Assembly: GCA_963575745.1 (NCBI GenBank)
Contig: CAUYUJ010020723.1
Coordinates: 1-30,000 of the forward strand
Length of the DNA: 30,000 nt
Direction: 5' to 3'
From: Prorocentrum cordatum
Taxonomy: Eukaryota > Sar > Dinophyceae > Prorocentrales > Prorocentraceae
Of the stretch, positions 8,921 through 19,689 are shown in pieces (the stretch's first letter is position 1; each line of letters opens with the position of its first letter). The notes under the pieces are model-generated. The model was not told the origin of the DNA. It did no database searches and was given only the letters and a program-made list of their open reading frames with translations. Made by a program: the position numbers and the translations under genes.

Positions 8921-9345
8921 AGAGAGAGCTACTCACGTGTATTTCGTAGACGAATGAGCCAGTATTGCACATTGAGGCCGGAACGACAACCACAGAACAA
9001 GAATGAGCATGTATCGTCTCACAACAACGGAAACAAGTCCTGTGGTATGCTGGCGCCACCCACGTGGTACCACTCAAAATAAGTGTCTTCGCTTGTGTGG
9101 TACAGAAACGGAAAAACGTCGTATCAGACGCTAGCGCCTCACCAGCCAAAGCAGTCCATATCATTGTAGGACCTACAGACAGTACCGGCGTCGTACTGGT
9201 TTACCGTGGTTTCCTATTCTAGCGTCAGGAACATGTTGCCACGAAAAACCAGTACAGGTGTCCAGTGTTGGAACAGGGGGAAAAGTCGTATACTAAGCTA
9301 GCTTACAGAAAATGTTACCACAACAAGTCACTGTACCCATGCGCC
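8921..9345. other. Spacer with a degenerate ~170-bp direct duplication
   Basis: Segments near 9095-9145 and 9262-9312 resemble each other (GGTACAGAAACGGAAAAACG versus GGAACAGGGGGAAAAGTCG, each followed by GTCGTAT and GCTAGC). ACCAGTAC/GTACTGGT words occur in both orientations. No gene recognised. Confidence 0.4.
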
Positions 9346-9545
9346 AGTGTAGTAGCCAAGGTCGTCCGCAGGCCACGAAGTGAAGTGTCCGAACGTCATA
9401 GGGCGGGAAGCTGGGTGTGGGTGGTGGCGAAGAGTCGTTTGGAAATGTGGTAGAGCTTGAACCGGCCCCCCCACAAAGTGGGGGTATTGCCCGCCTCCTA
9501 TGAAAACCCTGGCACTGGTGAGAACGGAGTGTCCCCACGTGCTAG
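9346..9545 (+). repeat. Dispersed repeat B, copy 2
   Basis: Nearly identical to 3651-3860, including the GTCCGCAGGCCACGAAGTGA block, the C-run/G-run hairpin and the AAACCCTGGCACTGGTGAGAAC end, and again followed by a GTT array. Confidence 0.88.
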
Positions 9546-9547
9546 TA

Positions 9548-9798
<251 letters not shown>

Positions 9799-10123
9799 GG
9801 GCCGTGGAGGTTCCGCATCTTTCGCCAGTAGGGGAACTGGTCCTGCGGGAAACGGGTCCTCGGGTTAGGTTTTTGACGTTTCCAGCCTCCAGAGCCCTCC
9901 CAGGGGCTCACATCAGAAAGACCTCGAAGCTCGACGTTCGAACCTGTTCCCCCGCTCCTCGAGTCGTGCGACGGCTCCTGATCGAGGGTGGGGGGTGAGG
10001 AGTAGGAAATGGGGGGGGGGAGGAGGAACAGGAACAGGCGGAAGACGGGCAATATGAGGAGGAGGGGTAGCGAGAAGGAGGAGCAGGAGGAGGATAGAGG
10101 AGCAGATCGTGGCGGAGGAAGAG
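9799..10123. other. Unique spacer grading into purine-rich DNA
   Basis: 9799-9990 is unique. The minus-strand frame from about 9990 to 9800 is open and of mixed composition, but has no start, splice site or recognised motif. From about 10010 the sequence is G/A-rich, with a 9-10-G run at 10012-10020. Confidence 0.35.
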
Positions 10124-10400
10124 TCCGAGAGGAGGAGGAGGAGGAGGAGGAGGAGGAGGAGGAGGAGGGAGGAGGAGGAGGAGGAGGAGGAGGAGGAGGA
10201 GGAGAGGAGGAGGAGGAGGAGGAGGAGGAGGAGGAGGAGGAGGAGGAGGAGGAGGAGGAGGAGGAGGAGGAGGAGGAGGAGGAGGAGGAGGAGGAGGAGG
10301 AGGAGGAGGAGGAGGAGGAGGAGGAGGAGGAGGAGGAGGAGGAGGAGGAGGAGGAGGAGGAGGAGGAGGAGGAGGAGGAGGAGGAGGAGGAGGAGGAGGG
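10124..10400. repeat. Long, almost pure (GAG)n purine tract
   Basis: About 90 GAG units. The stretch from about 10205 to 10399 is essentially uninterrupted. Homopurine/homopyrimidine mirror repeats of this length can in principle form triplex (H-DNA) structures. Poly-Glu, poly-Pro and poly-Ser frames through it are artefacts. Confidence 0.97.
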
Positions 10401-10965
10401 TGGGAGGTAGGAAAAGGTAGGAGGGAGGAAAAGGGAGGAGGCTTCCACGAGGACCACATAGGCCACACCATGCTTCCACGACGCCTCAGAGAGGCCGTCG
10501 AGAGACCCCCACGAGACATCTGAGATGCCAGATCAGGGGCACAGGGGAAGCTGGGGAGGAGGAGGCGAGTGATGAGGAGGACAGCGGGAGCAGGGGTGGA
10601 GGGGGGCACCGAGGGAAACGGGGAGGAGGAGGAAGAGAAAGAGGAGGAGGAAGAGGAGGAGGAGGAGGAGGAGGAGGAGGAGGAGGAGGAGGAGGAGGAC
10701 CACAGAGGAGCAAAGAGAGAGAGGAAGGAGAGCGGACAGGAATAAACACGGAGGGAGCAGAGAAGAGAGGGGAGGAGGAGCAGGAGGATCATCACAGCAA
10801 CGGCGAGGATCAGGAGGGACGAGGACAGGAGAAGGCCGAGGCGGAGGGAGGTTCCGCAAAACCCACATGCGGGGAGATTCGCAGGGTCGCCCATGATACG
10901 AGCGAGAACGATAGCCATGGCCTGGCTGTGACTAGAAGCTAAACGCGCGTAGCGCGCGCGTGTGG
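10401..10965. repeat. Purine-rich degenerate GAG region
   Basis: G/A-dominated plus strand with a purer GAG block at about 10620-10700. The end (about 10935-10965) contains AAACGCGCGTAGCGCGCGCG followed by TGTGGTTT, a GC-rich near-palindrome. No gene supported. Confidence 0.7.
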
Positions 10966-11330
10966 TTTTAGTGCATATGTCCGCACACACATTCATATAC
11001 ACAAAGACACATTTATACATCTATTCATTCATACATCTACGCAGCTACGCACATGTATACATGTATTCATACACATTCACGCATGCATGCTCATATACAT
11101 GTATGCACATAAACATGACTATACATCTACACATACACATACGCATGCGCATACACATGTACACACATCCACATACACATACACATGTATATATACATAC
11201 TTATATAGCGTACGTGAACTACGCCCGCATACATGTGTACATATATACACCTATATCGATGTATCCATCTGCGACACACGTCTCCGAACATTTCATGTAC
11301 GTGTGCATGCATGCCATATTGTTGAAGTAG
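10966..11330. repeat. Degenerate (ACATAY)n / CA-rich repeat
   Basis: Hexamer-like ACATAC, ACACAT and CATATA units with CATGTATACATG palindromes. Translations are Tyr/His/Thr-rich in every open frame, as expected from the repeat. Confidence 0.85.
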
Positions 11331-11379
11331 CTACTACGTGTTTTCAATTCAGATGTCGAGTGGCCTTCGCCCCATCCCG

Positions 11380-11740
11380 TCTGGGTTGCAGGCCAGAGGC
11401 CTCTCGGATGCCCATGGGGATCTTTTGGGAGGATTCGGAACCCTCTTGGAGGCGGTGCTCGGATGTCTTGAGGCCTCTGGGTGGGCTGGGGGGCTTCCTG
11501 GGTCTTGATTTTGGCCTCTTGGGGGCTTCTTGGAGCTTTTTCTGCGGCCTCTTGAGAGCCGGCTGACGGTCTCTGGGGCCATCTTGGGGCGGAGGGCTCG
11601 AAATGTCAGTTCGAATTCCCCCTCTTGGACCCCCTAGGGCACTGGGGGGATTCTTGGGCCGTCATGGGGGTTTCGATGGGCCGTCCCGTGGCTTTCATGG
11701 GACGTCTTGGGCCCCTTGGGGATCTCGCCTGCGTCCGATG
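11380..11740 (+). repeat. GGGCCTCTTGGG-type degenerate minisatellite (~14-bp units)
   Basis: Runs of CTTGGGGGCTTCTTGGAGC, CTCTGGGTGGGCTTCCTGGG and TCTTGGGCCCCTTGGGG. Same family as at 2.4-2.8, 17.0 and 22.8 kb. Confidence 0.75.
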
Positions 11741-12531
11741 CGTGTGTATTTTAAGCCGCTAGTCACTAACATGTGATTGTCCCGTTTACGGGGCACCATT
11801 GAGTCAGACTGGCGGGAAATATCCTTCGACGATGCCATCTCTTATCCCATGCCTTATCTCTCGCTTGCTCGCTCATGCCAACGGTATGGATAGTCATGGG
11901 GTGCTGTCGCACACCTAAGATGTAGTGTATGGTTGGGCTTGTTGTTTAACTTTCGACTTGGTAGCGTAGTCGGCCTCAATTTCGTGTGGCTGGCTTTGAC
12001 ACTAATCCTGGTATTCCACGGCACAGCATGGTGGACTGCTTCTAATGTGGTATCTCCTACTGCGCCGGTTTCCCTTCGTGGATCAGAGCTTGACCGCTGG
12101 CATGCGCGTAACATCACATCGACCGATGGCCACGTCGGCCGACTCGTGTATGCCGTGGCTCTAAACCAGTAGGCTCCCAACCACAATCAACCAATTGGCA
12201 CCGCGCTATCCTGTTCCATCTCCTAAAGTGGCGGCGCACCACATCGCGGTGAGGCGTAACGCCATAATATGAACCCTGCGCCCAGTCGGAGGCTGACGGC
12301 CACGCCACTCCCTAACCACAAGGACCACGACACAATCGACACCGACCAGTAATAGGGTGCACGACATGCAACGAGGAACGGATGATGCACGCGCCAGGGG
12401 GCACTACTGGGACCTTGCTGGTAGCGTGCATGACCGAGAACGTATTGGAGAAGGTCATTCATGGCTCAACGGGACCAGTGGGGTGACGACCTCACCGCAT
12501 TAAACCGTTGTATTCCAGCGCGGGGGCTAGC
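11741..12531. other. Non-repetitive spacer; no gene recognised
   Basis: About 0.8 kb of near-balanced composition with stop codons in all frames. A short plus-strand frame at 11933-12172 has a hydrophobic stretch (VWLALTLILVFH) but no supporting codon bias or motif. Confidence 0.4.
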
Positions 12532-13033
12532 TAGGACGTCGGCAATGGAGTGCGGTCTTTGACCATCGGCTACGGCGTAGCCCTGCGAGGTCAGCACACG
12601 GACGCTTTTACGCGCATCGCGTTCCCCCTCAGCACCACTTTGACAATATCGAGGACGAGCGCCAGCTGATTTCAGGAACGGCCCTCGTCGTCGTTCGGTC
12701 CGAACGAGGCGAACTTCTCGAGTTGGTATTAGCCCGATTCGAGTTTGCCAGATTGGAAGCATATTCAGCTGGATTGAACATCCCTTCCAGATCTCGACGC
12801 TCCTGTTGTTTCGTGCTGTGGGAGTAAGTAGTTCCCGAGCTCCGTAATTCTCGCAGCCCCTCAACCACCGGATGCCCTGGAGCCAAAGACAATGCGACCA
12901 ACTGTTGGAGCGAATGCGCAGTTGCGGACGCTTGCCTGGGCGCGCTCCTGGAACAATTGGCTGGGTCTTCAGTGGTCGAGGCTATGGCGCGAGCAACGCG
13001 CGGGCGGGCGGTGTCGAATTTTCAGACTTGGAT
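12532..13033 (+). pseudogene. Degraded plus-strand coding sequence, segment 1, family unknown
   Basis: The plus frame with codons starting at 12633 is open from the TAG before 12532 to a TAA at 12822-12824. It then continues in the same frame to about 13030. Its composition is protein-like: an acidic Phe-Asp-Asn-Ile-Glu-Asp-Glu start, an amphipathic SERGELLELVLARFEFARLE helix, and an Ala-rich AVADACLGALLEQLAG helix. The TAA lies within GAGTAAGTAG. GTAAGT at 12824-12829 and CAG at 12854-12856 would delimit a frame-preserving 33-nt intron, so the stop is either a nonsense mutation or part of a tiny intron. There is no ATG near the left edge and no recognised domain. The next segment continues in another frame. 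Confidence 0.38.
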
Positions 13034-13610
13034 CTTCCTGCGGTGCCCCCCCGTGCCGCATATTTCCAGATGGCCAGGTTTTCTCGTGCCGCGCTGGCCG
13101 TCGTGGTGTGCGCCGGCTACTTGTGCAAGGGCGTCTTCGAGAATTTCGAGGGTCCCGCGCCGTTCCGCGACTGGCTCGGCTCCCCCGTGCGCGGGCGCTT
13201 GCGTGCTGGCGCCGGCGACGGCGTTGAGTTTGAGTCTGCGACGGCATGTCCGAAGCAGACGCGACCCTTGCTGCGGTGGAGGAGCTGTCGTAGTCCACCT
13301 CGGACGTTTGCGGGGTGGGCGCGGTGGCCAGGATGGCGGCCGAACTCAACGGCTGGGGCCGTTTCCCACCGCCGCGGGTATTGCTTCTGAAGCATTGTCT
13401 ACCATTGAGTAGGGTCAGACCTCCACGACCGCGTTTGCGACGCGGAACAGGGGGGCCCCCAGCTCCCGCAGGAAGGCCTGACCGCCGGCAAGAGTGCCAG
13501 CGAGGGCATGCGTTGGACCGCGCGCGCGAAGGCAAGGGCCACTTCCGCGACGGTCGCGGTCGTCGCGCGGAGGTGCCTTGGGAAGACATATGTTGGTGCT
13601 TAGGTATAGG
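13034..13610 (+). pseudogene. Degraded plus-strand coding sequence, segment 2
   Basis: Coding-like codon use shifts between frames. About 13010-13220 reads a frame containing MARFSRAALAVVVCAGYLC, a hydrophobic signal- or membrane-like stretch from the ATG at 13070. Then a frame from the ATG at 13246 reads MSEADATLAAVEELS before a TAG at 13291-13293, and stays open beyond it. Further shifts reach a GIASEALSTIE end near 13410 and an Ala/Arg-rich stretch to about 13600. Third positions are mostly C/G in the frame chosen in each part. Changes of frame every 100-200 bp indicate a decayed gene, or short introns I cannot place. Family unknown. Confidence 0.33.
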
Positions 13611-13649
13611 GTGTTCCCAGGAGTCGCTTCGACACTGGTGCTCTCTGGG

Positions 13650-14160
13650 ACATGTAATGCGAGATCTCACCGCGGCCAGAACTCAGGATACCTCCGACCG
13701 CCGAACGGGCCGCGGGGGAGGTGCGCGAACGCGGAAGCGCGATGTGATCGTTTAGCGCGACACATGCCGCATGCGCGGCCGCCCAAGGTTTCGGGGCCGC
13801 CGCCCAGGATGCCCCATTCATGCTTTTCCGCGAAGCCTGGGCCACCTCGGCGGCCCAGCGACGAGCCAGGATCGATGCATGGCCTGCGCCGGCGAGTAGA
13901 TCCTGGCCGCCAGACGCGACTGGGGCCCTGTCCCAGAAGATGACCGTTTGAAGAAATACCAGCCCGACTTTCATGTTTGCTGCCATGGCGGTGATGATGC
14001 CGGGCGAGGCGGCGCCCCCGAGCCGGGCAGGAATCGATCGCAAGGCATCCCGAGGGGGCGGCGGCCTAACGCTGCAGGCGAGATCGCGGGCAGCTCCAGA
14101 GATCGGCTTGCGGGCCGCCAGGGTGCTCGCAAATCCGCCGCCAGGGCGCTGGCCATAGCG
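13650..14160 (+). pseudogene. Degraded plus-strand coding sequence, segment 3
   Basis: One plus frame (codons in phase with 13751) reads an Ala-rich, Glu/Arg-containing protein. It includes AAQDAPFMLFREAWATSAAQ at about 13795-13855, and is interrupted by TGA at 13748-13750 and again near 13946. A minus-strand frame of about 260 codons over the same DNA is also open, as expected at this GC content; I prefer the plus strand because it continues the trend of segments 1 and 2. No known domain is visible. Confidence 0.28.
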
Positions 14161-14628
14161 ACGACCCGTCCAAGGGGGCGACGGATCCTGCCCGACGCGT
14201 GCACCTTGCGGAATCGTCGTCACGTACCCGCGAGTCTCACGTTTCCTCCTCGCCCTCGCCGCCATGCGGGCGGCCCGCCACGATAATTGCTCGCCAGCGG
14301 GCTTCAAATTCACTAAACGCCCGACCTTTCGCGGGCGCGCGGCAAGAGCGCGCGCTCGGAAGATGTGCTCCTGAAGGAAGGTGATGCGCACGCGGGGAAG
14401 CCCCCCGAACGCGGGGCGTCTCTGGGCACGACCTTGCAGAGGAGGTTGCCGCCCCCAAGGGCAGCTCGGTACCCGCGCTGCAACTCGCCGCGCGACTTGG
14501 CGCGCCCCGACGGGCGCGCGTGTATCGATGTGATGGTTGGGCCCCGAAGCTGCGGCGTGTGGGCGTCGAGGATTGCGAAGGCATAACTAGGCAGAGGCCG
14601 CGCCCCTGCCCAGAACCTTGCCGATCAA
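14161..14628. other. GC-rich region with ambiguous strand
   Basis: Both strands have open, coding-like frames here (plus to about 14384; minus from about 14340 to 14237, reading GRAFSEFEARWRAIIVAGR). Neither is decisive. Near 14480-14520 there is a GGCGCGCC-rich stretch. Confidence 0.3.
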
Positions 14629-15300
14629 GTGTCTGATGACTTCGTTCAATGTCGCCGCCGGCCTGAGCGCGACTCGACATGGGGGATATCCATCGAAGCC
14701 GCCTGCGGAGTAGCCGCCGGCGTGCAATCCTCAGGGGCGCGCCGAAGGCGGAGCCCGAGGGGCTGTCCTTCTCGCGCGCGTCGCCGTGGGCGCCTCTTCG
14801 ACCGGTCGGCGATGGGCAAGCTGAAGGACTTGGAGGGCGACGCCGAGCAGGATCCTACGAAGGGCCTCCGCGTGACCAACGAGTGCCACCCGCTCTTATT
14901 TTCGGAGTGGGAGGTCGACGGCTCCGACGACCCGCCCTGCGCAGGCGCGGACGCGCGCGATTTTAGTCGTCGGAGGGGCTCGGGCACCGCGGACGCCCGC
15001 CAGACCGCTGGCCTAGCTGAACCGGCCAAGGGCAAGCCGGCGCCGCCCGCGAGGGCGGGCGCGCCCCCCCCCCCGCCGGGCGACGATGCTCCAGACGACG
15101 AGGATAGGCGCCCGCTGTGCGCCCATGGCAGAATCCGCACCGCCCCTGGCCGCGCAGCGGCAGACGACGCAAACGGGACTTCTGCAACAATTAACGTGGC
15201 AAGCCACCTTCGCGGATTGCAGACGAAGAAGGATATTGGCGCGCGGAGTGTTGGGGTGCTGGTGCCACTGCCGCCAGAGTCCCAAATCAGGCGACCATGA
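14629..15300 (+). CDS. Hypothetical ORF, 223 codons, family unknown
   Basis: Open from an ATG at 14629. The most coding-like part starts at the internal ATG at 14813 (MGKLKDLEGDAEQDPTKGLR), with strongly C/G-ending codons. It runs through a Trp-Glu-Val-Asp-Gly-Ser-Asp-Asp acidic stretch into a Lys/Pro/Ala linker and a Pro run near 15060-15080, then loses bias. Length and codon use could fit one exon. The upstream Arg-rich part is likely non-coding. No domain recognised. No splice sites decide its borders. Confidence 0.3.
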   Translation: MSDDFVQCRRRPERDSTWGISIEAACGVAAGVQSSGARRRRSPRGCPSRARRRGRLFDRSAMGKLKDLEGDAEQDPTKGLRVTNECHPLLFSEWEVDGSDDPPCAGADARDFSRRRGSGTADARQTAGLAEPAKGKPAPPARAGAPPPPPGDDAPDDEDRRPLCAHGRIRTAPGRAAADDANGTSATINVASHLRGLQTKKDIGARSVGVLVPLPPESQIRRP

Positions 15301-16984
15301 TTCGGATATTGCAAGGGTAGTCTTCTACTTGCTGATGTCGCCCCTACCGCTGCGACGACGTATCTAGTTTTTCTCATGGCGCGTGCCAGACGTGGGGCGC
15401 ATGTGGCGGCTGGGTTTATGTTGCAGATGCCTTGAGCACCGCCGCGTGGGGCAAGCATGCGGACGTGGTGCGCGAGTGATTGCGTGGCAAACGGGGGGCG
15501 AGCATCGCTCTCGCCCTCGCGATGTGCGTGGCTACGAGGGGCGCCCGCGCTGGGGCGCGCAAGGGGCGTCTCCAATTCAAGCGTTCCCGTGGGGGCCGCG
15601 ACTCGGTCTTAAGCGCGCTTGCGACCAATGGCCTTTCGCGACCAGGCATCCTGTGTCCAGGATCCATGTATTCACACGTGCGTGACGCAGGCTCAGCAGG
15701 GCCCCCTGAGTTTTTCACCCACGGTGCACGTTGGGACTGCCTCGGAAGCACTTGTCGCCGGGGCCTATCATGTTCGGGGAAACGCATCCCAGAGGGCCTG
15801 ATTGAGAGGCAGCTAATCCGTGGATGCCCTGGCCGCCCAAAGGGCTCGCGAAACTAGTCGGGTCTCCGTCGCGATGCCGAAGTCATCATTATTGTGTCCA
15901 TGCTGGTGCTCATTCGGGACGGCGCCAGGATCTGGCGCTCGGCCAACGATATCGTGCTTGCGAATTGCTTGGGTGGCGCCATTCCCTGGAGGTACTTTTT
16001 TTCAACTCGCTGGCACGAAGAGGCATCGCGTCGGGGATGCGTGGCGCAATCCGCATTATTTCGGCCCGCGGGGGTCCGAGCGCCTGCGTCTGCCCGAGGG
16101 CCCCCTGTGCAAACATTGGTTCCTGTTTTGGATCCAGTGCACTTCCGAGGTATGTGCGCCTGAGGGCAACCTGGGCGCAGAGGTGTGCGCGTGCCTGATG
16201 GTGAATGCGGGGGCGCGTGCAGATGTGCCGACGCAGCGCGCGGGGCCTCGAACTGAGGGGCGGGCGATCCGACCGCGGGCCCATGTCGACCTGGATGGTG
16301 CCGACCACCGCGGAGGCCTCCGTGACGGGCGTCTTGATGCGTCGCGACCCGCGGGCTGTCGCTGCTGGCGCGCATTCAATCATGCGTGGCTCGTTACTTG
16401 CGCAGCCTGAGTCAGCACCTGCGGGCCACCTGTTTGGAGGAGGCCACGGCGCCCACCGCCGCAGGCGGGATCGACGCGCTTCGAAGCGCTACCGCTTGGA
16501 CAAGGACGTTTCGATGCGAGGGCATCGGGGTCGGCGACGTCCAACGGGGCGCCCCCAGCGACGCGGGGCATGCGTGACGATGACCTCCGACAGAGGCAAT
16601 CGGCGCAGCGCCAACAGCCTGAACTGGCAGTGGTCTGAGAGTTACGGCGCTGTTTGGCACTCCGCGTCAGGGGGGCCACGCCGCTGGCAGCCCTGCAGGA
16701 GCGCCAGCAGGGCCAGCAATGCATCCGCCGCCTGGCCGCAGGCAGTCAGTTCAGGAGCAGCAGCGGTTCATGCAGCGACAGCGCCACGCTGCCCTGGCTG
16801 AGATGCGGGTGCAGGGTGTCGACGTCGCGGGTCGCATCGCTCGGCGTCCGCAGTGGGAGTGGTAGCGCGACGCCCGTCCATCCGCCGATGACCCGAGCCG
16901 CGCGCCATTTTTTCCAGCCTTCGCGGCGCGCCCGAATTTCTCGCCGATAGAGGCGCCGCCAGCTGCGCCGATCGACCATCCGTG
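15301..16984. other. GC-rich non-repetitive region; no gene recognised
   Basis: Many overlapping open frames on both strands, as expected for GC-rich DNA, without a clear winner. Minus frames near 15854-16383 and plus frames near 15820-16410 show no motif I can name. This may be the continuation of the decayed coding region to the left. Confidence 0.35.
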
Positions 16985-17250
16985 GGTGATCGGGGGGGTC
17001 CTCCCTAGGCCATCTTGGAGCGTCGGAAGGCACGGACTGCGCGAGCGCCAGAATCGCTCGAAATCCGAAGGGGAAGCGATCGCTCGTGCCTCTCGGGGCC
17101 CTGTTAGGAGGCCGCTTGGATCCCTTTTCGGGCGTGTCTCTTGGGTTGTCTTCAAGGATTTCTGGGCGTCTCGGAGCGCTCTTGGGCCGTCTCGGGGCCC
17201 TCTCGGGCAATCCTGGGGGCCTCTCTGGGCCCCCTTGGCCCGTTATGGGG
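16985..17250 (+). repeat. GGGCCTCTTGGG-type degenerate minisatellite
   Basis: Units such as TCTTGGGCCGTCTCGGGGCC and CTCTCTGGGCCCCCTTGG. Same family as at 11.4 and 22.8 kb, again followed by a stretch with high T content. Confidence 0.7.
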
Positions 17251-17390
17251 CCCCGTAGTTTCCGGGGGCGTGACGCGATGACATGTGCCGGCGCGCGGCG
17301 AGAGAATTCCACGATCGCCGGGGCTCAGGGGGGGCTTTTTGGCAAACGGCGGTTTTCTGGAGGAGCCGGCGCGCTTCATTTTATAACCCC

Positions 17391-18480
17391 GATGATCATC
17401 GCGATGTTGCAGGTGGGGTGCTTGGGTTTGTAAGGGGCAGTCGCCTTGGGGGTGCGCGTGGCACGGGGCCATTCGTTTCCAGCTTGGCGGGCTGGCCTCT
17501 CAGGCAAAATTGCCGCTTCGGCGCGTAATCGTTTTTTGTTATTTTGATGTTTTTGTTGTTTTGTTCATTGAGAATTGTCACGTGGTCATTGCCATGTTGC
17601 AGGCATGACATTTTGGGCGTCCAAGGGGGGATCCACCAGGAAGTATGCCACGGGCCCGATCGCGTTCAGAGGCCTCTCGAGCAAAACTTGCGTTTTTTGG
17701 GTTGAGGGGTAGACGCGTCTCTTATCATATTTTCATGGTCGTCGCGATCTAGCAGGCATGGTACTTGTACATCCGCAGGGGCAGTTGCCAGTGGGTATGA
17801 CACGGGTCCGTTCACGTCGGGATTGGCGGGGCCTCTCAGGCATGCGTGCTGCTTCGGAGTACAGGGGCGTGTCTTCCCAGAGTCTCATGTGGGCTTCGGC
17901 TTCCCGAGGGGTGGATTGGCAGGGCGCCAAGGGGTATGGCGCGTTCAAGCTCAGATCGCCGTGGCGTGTCAGAAGCAACACATTGTTTTTGTGCGACGGT
18001 CGACGCGTCTCATTTCAGAACTCCAAGCGCCAATGATCATCACGATGCTGCAGGTACATCGCTTGGGCTTCGCAAGGCGCAGCCGCCATGGGGGTGGGTA
18101 TGACACGGATTTGTTCGTTTCCAGGTTGGGCGTGTCAACATTTTTGTTGTTTTTAAACAAATAACATCATATTATTTTCTTCCCCTCCCTCTGTCTTCAG
18201 AGCCCCATGGTCATCGCGATGTCGCAGGCATGGGGTTTTGGCCTCCCAATATTCGCAATCGGGGGTACTATGTGAGCCCGTTCGCGCCTAGATCGTTGGG
18301 ACCTCTCAAACAAAACTGCGTTTTTTTGGGGGGTGGGGTGGGGCGGGGTAGACGTGTTTAATTTCAGAACCCCATGGATATCACGCGCTTGGGCATCCCA
18401 AGGGGCAGCCGCCAGGGGATTATGAGTCGGGTCGGTTCGTCTCGAGATTGGCGGGGTCTCTCAGGCGCAGTCGACGCTCC
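17391..18480 (+). repeat. ~170-bp tandem repeat, about six degenerate copies
   Basis: The start motif ATGATCATCGCGATGTTGCAG recurs with changes near 17391, 17585, 17736, 18033, 18208 and 18373. Each unit then has a GGGGCAGNNGCC block, a TATGACACGGGTCCGTTCG block, a GGCGGGGCCTCTCAGGC block, a T-run, and a GACGCGTCTCATTTCAGA block. Spacing varies from about 150 to 300 bp, so some copies carry indels or an extra partial copy (near 17930). Confidence 0.75.
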
Positions 18481-18559
18481 AGGGTGTAGACGCATGGGAC
18501 TTCAGTTTCCCAAACGAGGAGATCCGCCAAACGTTCTCGCACTGGGACGCCCTATTTTT

Positions 18560-18770
18560 CCATTCGTACTCGCATCCGCTCACAGTCAGGCTCGCACCCA
18601 GACTCATTCATATTCATGCCCTCTCATGTTCAGGTTGGCTTTTGCTGAGAGGCGCTCGTTCCCAGCTGTCCTCAGACTCAGTCCCGCCGAGGAGCAGAAG
18701 CACCCAGCCACTCTTATTCAGACTCGCTCACACTCAGACCCGCTTGTGCTCAGGCGCTGATGGGCGAGAA
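18560..18770. repeat. Degenerate ACTCAGGCTCGC-type repeat
   Basis: CA/CT-rich stretch with repeated CTCACA, CAGACTC and CAGGCTCGC words at roughly 6-bp steps. No gene supported. Confidence 0.5.
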
Positions 18771-19404
18771 CGCTGGAACACATGTGCACATGTGGGGATC
18801 TCCGCGTCGGCACATATCCCCACCTGCCTGAGGGTAAGGGATACGGCCAGATTTGTGAGAGTGGCGCCCAGGGAGAGTTGAGCCGTGGGCACGGAGTCCA
18901 GTCGACGAACGATGCAGTCGCGATGCACATGTTCGCATCGCTGACGAGATCTTCGGTGCACTTGATGCGACGGTATTTGCGATGGCGAGCGACGAGGGTG
19001 ATGATGGCGATTGCATTCGCAGTGACTCTGACGATTTTGTTGGCGGCGATGACGGACCCATTACGAATGTGGGTATGATTATCTGTGGGTGCATTTGCTG
19101 GCGTGCAGGGCACAGGCGGGCGCGCGCAGGCCCACTGCCTCTTTCCCCTTCGCCTTTTCCCCCTTCCGTCTCCCCCTCCTCCCTTTCTCCGCCCCCCCGT
19201 TCCTTTCCGACATTATTTTCTTGTACAACCCCTTGCTCCTTTCCCTTGTCGGCACGCCTGCAATGGTTTTCAAAACCGACCGAGGCCGCTGTTTGGCAGC
19301 CGCCTTTGTGTCTCAAGAGGGCCACGTCCTCGGCGACGCTGGCAGCGGGTCCTGCTCAGAATGGACGGGAGCTCCTGTCAGGCGTCGTACCCACTCTTTC
19401 CGTA
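18771..19404. other. Spacer: decayed GAT tract, then pyrimidine tract
   Basis: 18960-19065 is a decayed GAT/GAC array (plus strand), which explains the open frames on both strands. 19139-19260 is C/T-rich on the plus strand. 19260-19404 is unique, and on the minus strand would be the start of the intron that follows the exon at 19410-19591. Confidence 0.45.
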
Positions 19405-19409
19405 CTTAC

Positions 19410-19591
19410 CCATTTCGGTCCTCCAGACGCTGACCCCCGGGAGAGGCCGCCGGCGGGGAAGCGCGCGCGCGGCGGCGGCCCCGAAGGCAGCGGGATCGTC
19501 TTCGCCGGCCAGCGCCTTCACCAGGGGCTCAAGGCCGCCGCCATCGGGCCCTCCGGAGCGGTCTGTTCGGGATCTGCCGCTCGGCCGATCC
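19410..19591 (-). CDS. Candidate minus-strand internal exon, family unknown
   Basis: On the minus strand a C/T-rich stretch ends in CCCCTGTAG (AG complement at 19592-19593). An open frame of about 60 codons follows, with almost wholly C/G third positions. Its middle reads GGLEPLVKALAGEDDPAAFG and an Ala-rich helix. It ends at GAAATGG|GTAAGT, a consensus donor (GTAAGT complement at 19404-19409). The frame meets TAA within the donor, as expected if this is an exon. The helix-rich piece could belong to an alpha-helical repeat protein, but that is a guess. No partner exon identified. Confidence 0.42.
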
Positions 19592-19644
19592 CTACAGGGG
19601 CTCCAGAGGAGGGTGGTGGTGATGTTCTTTCACGGCGGCGGTGA

Positions 19645-19647
19645 TGC

Positions 19648-19689
<42 letters not shown>

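Noticed and set aside
11933-12172. Small membrane protein
   Set aside because: Only a single hydrophobic stretch, no codon bias and no support on either side.
12466-12901. Minus-strand ORFs of 132 and 90 codons
   Set aside because: The plus strand over the same DNA has a better coding composition and continues across 12.5-13.0 kb, so the minus frames are shadows.
18718-19113. Minus-strand ORF of 131 codons with a hydrophobic Ile/Val/Ala stretch
   Set aside because: The hydrophobic part is the antisense of a decayed GAT/GAC array; the rest shows no family.
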